Source: Elusimicrobia bacterium CG03_land_8_20_14_0_80_50_18 (lineage in GTDB: Bacteria; CG03). Taken from it: DNA of 5,973 nt. Location of the stretch: NCBI GenBank assembly GCA_002780705.1, contig PEUP01000039.1, positions 3,442 through 9,414 of the forward strand. The letters run 5' to 3'. Made by a program: the position numbers and the translations under genes. The notes under the pieces were generated by a model. That model worked only from the letters and a program-made list of their open reading frames with translations, was not told the origin of the DNA and ran no database searches. Below, piece after piece: positions 1 through 5,232 of this stretch; positions within the stretch are counted from its first letter, which is position 1; every line of letters starts with the position of its first letter.

Positions 1-37
1 ACTTTAAGAAAAATCGGGTTATAATAGAAGGGAGCTT

Positions 38-1297
38 ATGATTAAAAGGGACATATTTAAAGACATTGAAGGGCATTTAGGGCAAAAGGAAATTACGCTG
101 ATAGCCGGCCCGCGTCAGGTGGGGAAAACCACTCTTATGCTTTTGTTAAAAGAGCGGCTTGATAAAAAAGGCGAACAAAGCGTCTTTTTAAATCTTGATT
201 ACGAGGCCGATAGCGGTTTTTTCCGCTCGCAGGAAGTTTTGCTCAAAAAACTTGATTTGGAACTTGGAAGAAAAAAAGCCCTCGTCTTTATAGATGAAAT
301 TCAGAGAAAAGAAAACGCGGGCGTCTTTTTAAAAGGCATTTACGATTTAAATCTGCCCTACAAATTTATTGTTTCCGGTTCGGGGAGTTTGGAGCTTAAA
401 GAGAAAATACATGAATCGCTGGCGGGGAGAAAGAGGGTTTTTGAACTCAATCCTGTGTCTTTTAACGAATTTGTCAATTACACAACAGGATACAAATACG
501 AGAAAGTTCTGCAGTCTTTTTTTTCCATGCACAGAGAGAAGGTGAATGTTTTGCTTATGGAATATCTCAATTTCGGGGGATACCCGCGTGTTATTCTGGA
601 AACGCGCCGGGATGAAAAAAGAAAAATAATAAATGAAATATACAGGAGTTATGTCGAAAAAGATATTGTGTATTTGCTGAAAATAGACCGTCCGGACGCG
701 TATGATAAACTTTTAAAAATTCTCAGCGCCGGATGCGGTCAAATAGTCAGGTATTGTGAGCTTGCCGCGAAAATCGGCATTTCGGTTCCCACGGTTAAAA
801 AATATTTGTGGTATGCCGAAAAAACTTTCGCGATAAAAATGGTCACGCCCTATTTCGGCAACAAAGGCAAAGAAGTTGTGAAGTCCCCTGTAAGTTATTT
901 CATAGATTCGGGGCTCAGAAATTATATTCTCGGCGTCTTGGGGAATGTCGGCCATTTTCCGGAAACCGGTTTCAGTTTTCAGAATTTTATTTTTAACATA
1001 TTGAGGGAAAAATATTTGTGGAGCAATTATTCTTTGCACTATTGGCGGACTCTGGATAAAGCTGAGGTTGATTTCGTGCTTGAGAAAGGCCGGACGGTTA
1101 TTCCCGTGGAGGTGAAATTCTCTAATTTAAAGACGGTTTCCGTTCCCAGGTCTATGCGCAGTTTTATAGAGAAATACAAACCGAAAGAGGCGTGGATTGT
1201 AAATTTAGATTACACGGGCGAGATTAAAATTGCTCAAACCCTTGTTAAAATTTTTCCTTTTTATGCCCTGTCGGATATGGAGTTTGAAAATCAATGA
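38..1297 (+). CDS. AAA-type ATPase with DUF4143-like C-terminal region
   Basis: A 419-residue protein of the widespread bacterial/archaeal ATPase family that pairs an N-terminal AAA domain with a DUF4143-type C-terminal part. Visible motifs: Walker A GPRQVGKTT at residues 24-32, Walker B LVFIDEIQ at 82-89 (D86, E87), a sensor-like SGSGSLEL at 113-120, then the family-typical LAGRKRVFELNPVSFNEF block. A winged-helix-like stretch (ISVPTVKKYL, around 250) leads to YFIDSGLRNYILG. Near the C-terminus, E343-V-D345 and E358-V-K360 resemble the spaced acidic and E-x-K residues of PD-(D/E)XK nuclease-like folds; whether they are catalytic is unknown. Length is normal for the family and no break is seen. 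The ATG at 38 follows AGGGAG (29-34) at a short spacing. Biological role is not established; such genes are often solitary and patchily distributed. The gene is visibly A+T-richer than the downstream manC, which suggests a separate origin. Confidence 0.9.
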   Translation: MIKRDIFKDIEGHLGQKEITLIAGPRQVGKTTLMLLLKERLDKKGEQSVFLNLDYEADSGFFRSQEVLLKKLDLELGRKKALVFIDEIQRKENAGVFLKGIYDLNLPYKFIVSGSGSLELKEKIHESLAGRKRVFELNPVSFNEFVNYTTGYKYEKVLQSFFSMHREKVNVLLMEYLNFGGYPRVILETRRDEKRKIINEIYRSYVEKDIVYLLKIDRPDAYDKLLKILSAGCGQIVRYCELAAKIGISVPTVKKYLWYAEKTFAIKMVTPYFGNKGKEVVKSPVSYFIDSGLRNYILGVLGNVGHFPETGFSFQNFIFNILREKYLWSNYSLHYWRTLDKAEVDFVLEKGRTVIPVEVKFSNLKTVSVPRSMRSFIEKYKPKEAWIVNLDYTGEIKIAQTLVKIFPFYALSDMEFENQ

Positions 1298-1304
1298 GGG
1301 AAAC

Positions 1305-1310
1305 AGGAGA
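1305..1310 (+). promoter_or_regulatory. Shine-Dalgarno site fixing the manC start
   Basis: AGGAGA lies 9 bases before the ATG at 1320. The same frame stays open upstream to an ATG at 1230, but that start is inside the ATPase gene, lacks this site and would add 30 residues unlike the family. The site therefore supports the start at 1320, just before the conserved RKVMILAGGKGTRLWP block. Confidence 0.75.
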
Positions 1311-1319
1311 AATGGCAGA

Positions 1320-2951
1320 ATGACAAACAATAGAAAGGTTATGATTTTGGCGGGGGGGAAGGGCACGAGGCTGTGGCCGGTGTCGCGGGAGAATTATCCC
1401 AAGTTTTTCCTCAGCATAGGTTCGGGGAAGAGTCTTCTTCAGGCGGCTGTTTCAAGGGGCGTGAAGCTGGCGGGAATAAAAAATGTTTTTATCGTGTCAA
1501 ACAGCGAATACCGTTTTCTGCTGAGGGATCACCTCAAAGAGGGCGGATTGGATTTTCCCCTGGAAAACATTATAGCCGAGCCCGAAGGGAAAAACACGGC
1601 GGCGGCCATCGCACTGGGCATGAGGGCTATTGAAGTGATGGCCGGCTGCGGCGCGCCCGCAAAAAAGGGGAGAACAAAATCGTCAGCCGGGGCGGCTTTG
1701 TCCGCCTGTGACGGGGCGGTTCTTCAAGGCGCCGCAAAAAAGAATAATCCGGGGGGGAATCCCTCCGTGTTTGTTTTTCCGGCGGATCATCTGATAAAGG
1801 ACGAGGCGAAGTTCATAGAGGCGCTCAAAAAAGCGGAAACGGCCTCGGGCAACGGCTATATAACTTCGCTGGGTATCAAGCCGTACAGGGCCGAAACCGG
1901 TTACGGATACATTAAGGCGGGAGAAAAATTAAGGACCTGCCTTGCCGGCAGGCAGGCGTCCCCTTTTTTAAGGACCTCCCCTTTTTCCATTAAGGCGGGA
2001 GAAAAATTAAGGACGTCCCCTTTTTCCCCTTTTTCGGGCAGAGAGGTGGAGAGATTCGTGGAAAAACCCTCCGCGGCAAAGGCGCAACAATTCCTGAAAG
2101 CGGGCAGTTATTTCTGGAACGCCGGTATTTTTGTCGCTTCGGCGTCCGTCTTCATAGGCGAATTTGAAAACAATGCTCCCGCGATATGGAACGCTGTACG
2201 GAAATGGGACGGGAAAAATGGACGGAAACTTGACGCCATTTACAAAAAACTTCCATCCATATCCTTTGACTACGCCGTTATGGAAAAGACCGGAAAGGCG
2301 GCTGTCGTCGTGTATGACGGGGACTGGAACGATCTGGGCGGATGGGACTCGGTTTATGAGGTGACATCCAAAGACAAAAACGGCAACGCTCTGCCCCCGC
2401 AGACGGCATCCTGCAGGAAGAATGTGATTTCTCTGGATTCTGAAAACAATCTTGTTTATTCCACAACGGGAAAGATCATCTCGCTCATAGGCGTGCAGGA
2501 TCTTCGTGTCGCTTCAACCGACGATGCCCTTCTTATCATGGGCCAGGGCCGTTCCCAGGATGTGAAGAAGGCGGTGGAAAAACTCAAAGGCGACGAGGCG
2601 CTTGTCAATCACATTCGTGTGAGGCGCCCCTGGGGAAGTTTCAAAACGCTGGAGCGCGCGGACAATTACAAGGTGAAGGTCATAGAGATCCTGCCGGGGC
2701 GTTCAATCAGCCTTCAGAAGCATGCCCGGAGGAGTGAGGAGTGGCTCGTCCTCACGGGGCAGGTTGAGGTGACGCTCGACGGGAAAATTTACAAATTAAA
2801 GGAAGATGACAGGATTAAAATTCCGAAAGGGGCGTCTCACCGGCTGACGAACAGGCGCCGCCGGAAGGCTAAAATACTTGAGATTGCGCGGGGCTCATAC
2901 ATTGAGGAAGACGACATCATTCGTCTTGACGATGATTTCGGCAGAGTGTAG
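1320..2951 (+). CDS. manC: Mannose-1-phosphate guanylyltransferase / mannose-6-phosphate isomerase with in-frame insertions
   Basis: Bifunctional cytoplasmic enzyme (ManC/AlgA/CpsB type) that isomerises fructose-6-P to mannose-6-P and joins mannose-1-P to GTP, giving GDP-mannose for surface polysaccharides. From the chosen start it has 543 residues. The N-terminal nucleotidyltransferase shows GGKGTRLWPVSR (12-23), FPADH (153-157), YGYI (195-198), FVEKP (246-250), WNAGIF and WNDLGGWDSVYEV. The C-terminal cupin shows RPWGSF (436-441), QKHARRSEEW (466-475) and GASHR (504-508). The usual second metal-site His of HxH appears as R470, and EHW as EEW, so isomerase activity is less certain. The family is usually around 470-480 residues. 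The excess is explained by two repeat-rich insertions, about residues 109-146 and 204-239, both in loops between conserved blocks and both in frame. It lies 22 bases after the ATPase gene. No other sugar-nucleotide gene is in the window. Confidence 0.93.
   Translation: MTNNRKVMILAGGKGTRLWPVSRENYPKFFLSIGSGKSLLQAAVSRGVKLAGIKNVFIVSNSEYRFLLRDHLKEGGLDFPLENIIAEPEGKNTAAAIALGMRAIEVMAGCGAPAKKGRTKSSAGAALSACDGAVLQGAAKKNNPGGNPSVFVFPADHLIKDEAKFIEALKKAETASGNGYITSLGIKPYRAETGYGYIKAGEKLRTCLAGRQASPFLRTSPFSIKAGEKLRTSPFSPFSGREVERFVEKPSAAKAQQFLKAGSYFWNAGIFVASASVFIGEFENNAPAIWNAVRKWDGKNGRKLDAIYKKLPSISFDYAVMEKTGKAAVVVYDGDWNDLGGWDSVYEVTSKDKNGNALPPQTASCRKNVISLDSENNLVYSTTGKIISLIGVQDLRVASTDDALLIMGQGRSQDVKKAVEKLKGDEALVNHIRVRRPWGSFKTLERADNYKVKVIEILPGRSISLQKHARRSEEWLVLTGQVEVTLDGKIYKLKEDDRIKIPKGASHRLTNRRRRKAKILEIARGSYIEEDDIIRLDDDFGRV
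1657..1742 (+). repeat. In-frame insert 1 in manC: 11-base direct repeats around an imperfect dyad
   Basis: CCGCAAAAAAG occurs at 1657-1667 and again at 1732-1742, 75 bases (25 codons) apart. Between them are nested inverted repeats: AGAAC 1671-1675 with GTTCT 1719-1723, GTCA 1682-1685 with TGAC 1709-1712, and GGCGG 1691-1695 with CCGCC 1702-1706. CGGGGCGG is also directly repeated at 1688-1695 and 1712-1719. The encoded stretch is Ala/Gly/Lys-rich and falls between the conserved AIALGMRAIE helix and the VFVFPADH strand, where the family normally has a short loop. Removing one repeat unit keeps the frame. It could be a tandem-duplication scar or a short palindromic element; the origin is not known. 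Confidence 0.6.
1910..2014 (+). repeat. 78-base tandem duplication inside manC
   Basis: An identical 27-base segment lies at 1910-1936 and 1988-2014, an offset of 78 bases or 26 codons, so IKAGEKLRT is encoded twice. The first part is native ManC sequence following YGY, so host codons were copied along with the repeat units. Copy 1 carries an extra 21-base palindrome that copy 2 lacks. The duplication probably arose by slippage or recombination between the GGAC-TCCCCTTTTT units, and it keeps the reading frame. Confidence 0.85.
1929..2035 (+). repeat. Array of three TTAAGGAC-TCCCCTTTTT units in manC
   Basis: Three copies of a short unit, TTAAGGAC followed by GTCCCCTTTTT or CTCCCCTTTTT, are seen at 1929-1967 (split by a 21-base palindrome), 1968-1986 and 2008-2025, with a partial CCCCTTTTTC at 2026-2035. 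The unit is itself a dyad: an A-rich left arm, GGAC/GTCC at the centre and a T-rich right arm. The translation gives repeated RTSPF-like peptides with no counterpart in ManC, before the protein resumes at REVERFVEKP. The form suggests dispersed REP-type repeats rather than protein-level selection. Confidence 0.75.
1936..1956 (+). repeat. 21-base palindrome nested in a repeat unit
   Basis: Arms CCTGCC and GGCAGG flank a TGCCGGCA core, with one extra T at 1942. Compared with the uninterrupted unit at 2008-2025, these 21 bases are a clean insertion at the centre of GGAC/GTCC. Being 21 long, it adds seven codons and keeps manC open; it encodes a peptide around CLAGRQA. I recall similar CTGCCGGCAGG-type palindromes scattered in genomes of several uncultivated phyla, but cannot check this here. 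Confidence 0.8.
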
Positions 2952-2967
2952 GAGCTAAAAATAGAAC

Positions 2968-2973
2968 TGGAGG
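2968..2973 (+). promoter_or_regulatory. Shine-Dalgarno site deciding the SEC-C/TPR gene start
   Basis: TGGAGG ends directly against an ATG at 2974, leaving no spacer for that start. The next in-frame ATG at 2983 is 9 bases downstream of the site, a normal distance. The start at 2983 is therefore preferred, dropping three residues. Confidence 0.65.
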
Positions 2974-2982
2974 ATGGCTAAA

Positions 2983-4902
2983 ATGGAAAAAAAGCAGGGG
3001 CCGGTTACAATTGAAATGCTGAGTGAACATAAGCCGGCAGAGGCATGGCTCATATTCAGGATGGATATTCTTGTCGGCGGGCAGCCCGCGGATGTTTGCA
3101 TTTTAATGGATATAGGAAGCGGATTTGTTTTCGGGCACCTCATCGTTTTGAATATGGTACCGTCATTGCCGGAGTTTGAAAACCTCATGCAAAAAGCTTA
3201 TGGAACGCTGGAGAAATGGCCGGAAGTGCTGTATTGCTCCATGAATGACCCGGCAATTGCCCTGTTTGAAAGAACGGCCGCCGGGAAGGGCATTCGCTTT
3301 CAAACCGCTCCCGGCCAGGTGTTTTATGAAATAAGCGAGCCTGTCATAAAATCATTCAGACGGGTTTCCGCGCCGCCGGAACCGGATGAGATTAGTGAAG
3401 AGGAAAAAGAAATGGCGCGTTTTCTAATTCCCGACAGTTACGACCCCTGTTTTTGCGCGTCGGGAAAAAAATTCAAATTCTGCTGCAAGCCGGTGTTTCC
3501 GGAGATAGCCGAGTCAATGGCGCTGACCGAAGAAGGAAAAATAAAACAGGCCCTGGAATGTCTGGACAGAGCAAGGGAAAAAGCCGGTCTGACGCCTGAA
3601 ATTCTCTGCCGCTATGCGATAGTCTATTCTTATTCCGATAAGAAAAAATCTGATGAACACAGAGCGATGTGCCTTAAACTGAATCCCCGCCATCCGCGCG
3701 CAAACTATATCATGGGAATAGATCTCAAGGAATCCGGTGATTATGAAAAGGCGCTTGAAGCATACATGGCCGCCGCGGAGAATTATCCGCCCGGCGACAG
3801 GTTCCATTTGAATGAGGTGTGGAATAATATAGGGACGGTATATTACGAACTCGGAAATTACAAGAGCGCCGGCGCGGCATGGGAAAAAGCGCTGAAATAT
3901 ATGCCGCAGGATAAAACCGCGCGTAAAAACATGGAATTGCTGGATAGCGTAAATAAGGCCGGCACAAATTCAGCAAGCGCGGAGCTCGCGGCGATATTGA
4001 GGGACAAAGTTTTTTCCTCACAAGAGGATATGGAGCAATTTGTGTCTGAATATGCGCGCAAAAAAAACAGCTCGCCGCTTGACGAATTGGGCGGTTTATC
4101 GCCGCTCCAGGCGGCAGGTCTTTTGTATGAGCCGCAGGGTTCTGCGAAGTCTCCGATAACGCTTTCATCGTCAATAAAAGAAGCTCTGCTTGAAAATTCG
4201 CTTTTTTACACCGACGCGAAAAATATTCTCACTCTTTTCAATAAACTTCAGCCGGTTAAAATGACGGTTTCCAAAAACCTGAACCGGAAATTTGTTTTAG
4301 AGGCATATAACATATCTGAATACGCAAAGAAAAATCCGGAACGGTACTATTGCAGCGGCGCGATGAATGAGGATGATTTCTGGTGGCTTCACATAATGAG
4401 GGTTGTTTTTTCGCTTGCCGGACTTATAAGGATAAGGAAGGGGAATTTTTATGTGACGGCCGACGGGCGGCAATACCTTGAAAAACCCGGCGGCGAATTG
4501 TTTGTGAAACTTTTCAGAACTTTTTTTTACAAATTCAATCTGGATTATCTCTCTTATGGCGGCCCGGATATTTCCGGGATTCAGAGAACCGTCAATTTCT
4601 CTTTGTTTATGGCAAGGACTTACTGCTCTGATTGGAAAACCTGCGAAGATTTTACGGAAAAAGTTGTTTTTGAGGGTATGCGCCTTGATAAGGAATATGA
4701 CAGGATTGGAAATGAATATATCAGCGCGCGGGAAATTTTAGTCAGCGCATATATGGAGAGATTTATACAAGCGATGATTGATTTCGGTTTTTTTGACACA
4801 AAAGAAAGCGATAATAAGCCGGAATACGGCAAACGCGTTATGATAAGAACTTCCGAATTGATGAAAAGTTTTGTCAATTTTGATTTTCAGCCCCGCACAT
4901 GA
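2983..4902 (+). CDS. SEC-C motif and TPR repeat protein of unknown function
   Basis: A 639-residue protein with no signal peptide or membrane segment, so probably cytoplasmic. Order of parts: an alpha/beta N-terminal region of about 120 residues, perhaps of the DUF6930 kind (weak resemblance only); a SEC-C-type zinc motif with C156-x-C158, GKK and C167-C168, close to the CxCGSGKKxKxCC consensus known from SecA C-termini; TPR-like helices about 172-325, clearest at GDYEKALEAYMAAAENYP and WNNIGTVYYELGNYKSAGAAWEKALKYMP; then GGLSPLQAAGLLYEP at 370-384 and a C-terminal region to 639. That last region, with MTVSKNLNRKFVLEAY, AGLIRIRKGNFYVTADGRQYL and ELFVKLFRTFFYKFNLDYL, resembles a winged-helix-like part I recall from other SEC-C proteins. 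It starts 31 bases after manC. The mix suggests an adaptor or scaffold with metal and protein-binding modules; no enzymatic role is visible. Confidence 0.85.
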   Translation: MEKKQGPVTIEMLSEHKPAEAWLIFRMDILVGGQPADVCILMDIGSGFVFGHLIVLNMVPSLPEFENLMQKAYGTLEKWPEVLYCSMNDPAIALFERTAAGKGIRFQTAPGQVFYEISEPVIKSFRRVSAPPEPDEISEEEKEMARFLIPDSYDPCFCASGKKFKFCCKPVFPEIAESMALTEEGKIKQALECLDRAREKAGLTPEILCRYAIVYSYSDKKKSDEHRAMCLKLNPRHPRANYIMGIDLKESGDYEKALEAYMAAAENYPPGDRFHLNEVWNNIGTVYYELGNYKSAGAAWEKALKYMPQDKTARKNMELLDSVNKAGTNSASAELAAILRDKVFSSQEDMEQFVSEYARKKNSSPLDELGGLSPLQAAGLLYEPQGSAKSPITLSSSIKEALLENSLFYTDAKNILTLFNKLQPVKMTVSKNLNRKFVLEAYNISEYAKKNPERYYCSGAMNEDDFWWLHIMRVVFSLAGLIRIRKGNFYVTADGRQYLEKPGGELFVKLFRTFFYKFNLDYLSYGGPDISGIQRTVNFSLFMARTYCSDWKTCEDFTEKVVFEGMRLDKEYDRIGNEYISAREILVSAYMERFIQAMIDFGFFDTKESDNKPEYGKRVMIRTSELMKSFVNFDFQPRT

Positions 4903-4943
4903 CAGGAGACAGGCAGTTCCCGGCCGTCGCCGGCACATAGGGC

Positions 4944-4970
4944 AAAAGTAGACCGTCTCACTTTTTTTTT
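4944..4970 (+). terminator. Imperfect palindrome running into a T-tract, possible terminator
   Basis: AAAAGTAGAC at 4944-4953 pairs with GTCT-C-ACTTTT at 4955-4965 with one bulged C (4959) around a single central base; a realistic loop would be CCG with a 9-pair A/T-rich stem. The T-run continues to 4970. It lies 41 bases after the stop of the SEC-C/TPR gene and could end its transcript, though the stem is weak. Its architecture also resembles the dispersed dyads in manC, so it may be a repeat element instead. Confidence 0.4.
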
Positions 4971-4986
4971 GATAGAATAAGTGAAG

Positions 4987-4994
4987 AGGAGGAG
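4987..4994 (+). promoter_or_regulatory. Strong Shine-Dalgarno site of the 5000 ATG
   Basis: AGGAGGAG lies 5 bases before the ATG at 5000 and is the best ribosome site in this part of the window. It serves the 12-codon frame starting at 5000, not the ATG at 5041, which has no site of its own. This mismatch is the reason to suspect a frameshift or a coupled leader peptide. Confidence 0.6.
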
Positions 4995-4999
4995 CGAAG

Positions 5000-5038
5000 A
5001 TGGCAGAAAGGGAAAATCCTGGCGCGGACAAAAACTGA
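5000..5038 (+). CDS. 12-codon leader ORF, or displaced N-terminus of the next gene
   Basis: The frame encodes MAERENPGADKN and stops with TGA at 5036-5038, two bases before the ATG at 5041. It has a strong ribosome site. Two readings are possible. It may be a short leader whose translation feeds ribosomes to the 5041 start. Or it may be the true N-terminus of that protein, put out of frame by one missing A in the A5 run at 5030-5034; adding one A would give MAERENPGADKKLSMEAFPG and a continuous protein of 77 residues. The run C-AAA-AAC also permits a -1 slip into the right frame. The sequence alone cannot decide. Confidence 0.4.
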   Translation: MAERENPGADKN

Positions 5039-5040
5039 GC

Positions 5041-5232
5041 ATGGAAGCTTTTCCGGGCAAGGCCCTGATAAGAAAAATTGTAGATAATGACGAGGTCCTG
5101 GACTGGTATGAGTTAAATCCGCAGGAGCGTTTCGCCGAGTCGCAGAAATTGTGGGAAATTTTTGATTTGTTCGGAGGCAGTTACGATGTCCAGCCCGATA
5201 CACAGAGTCCTTTCAACATTTTTAAAACATAA
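5041..5232 (+). CDS. Small protein paired with a nucleotidyltransferase
   Basis: From the ATG at 5041 this is 63 residues; the same frame is open back to a GTG at 4981, which lacks a ribosome site. The core NDEVLDWYELNPQERFAESQKLW and the C-terminal GGSYDVQPDTQSPF resemble a small protein type I recall just upstream of nucleotidyltransferases, ending in a P-(D/E)-x-Q-SPF segment. No catalytic motif, signal peptide or membrane segment is seen; it is probably a soluble helical partner. Its last 47 bases overlap the start of the nucleotidyltransferase in another frame, and the overlap region carries that gene's start and coupling. It could be the antitoxin-like or regulatory half of the pair, but this is inference. 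The ATG has no Shine-Dalgarno site and depends on the upstream 12-codon frame or on a repaired frame. Confidence 0.6.
   Translation: MEAFPGKALIRKIVDNDEVLDWYELNPQERFAESQKLWEIFDLFGGSYDVQPDTQSPFNIFKT
5173..5177 (+). promoter_or_regulatory. Shine-Dalgarno site deciding the nucleotidyltransferase start
   Basis: GGAGG lies 8 bases before the ATG at 5186, inside the preceding small gene. The frame is also open from an ATG at 5162, which has no such site, so 5186 is chosen. Confidence 0.65.

Noticed and set aside
20..25. Perfect TATAAT as a promoter for the ATPase gene
   Set aside because: A start of transcription about seven bases on would fall within the ribosome site at 29-34, and the -35 position lies outside the window. 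It may be chance in A/T-rich DNA.
1230..1319. Upstream extension of manC to the ATG at 1230
   Set aside because: It overlaps the ATPase gene by 68 bases, has no ribosome site and encodes residues unlike the family; AGGAGA at 1305-1310 fits the start at 1320.
1910..2035. Repeat array read as CRISPR or as a protein repeat domain
   Set aside because: Units are too short and unevenly spaced for CRISPR, and the encoded RTSPF-type peptides have no counterpart in ManC; DNA-level repeats explain them better.
3514..4174. Long open frames on the minus strand opposite the SEC-C/TPR gene
   Set aside because: They mirror the clear coding frame on the + strand, overlap each other, and encode no recognisable domain.
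4920..4933. CCGGC-CGTC-GCCGG hairpin after the SEC-C/TPR gene as a terminator
   Set aside because: A stem of only five pairs with no T-tract directly after it; the T-run is nearly 30 bases away. It could still affect the transcript end, but support is thin.
4949..4978. Promoter TAGACC - 18 bases - TAGAAT before the small gene
   Set aside because: Both boxes are imperfect and the first lies within the palindrome and T-tract; not enough to call, though the module may well have its own promoter here.
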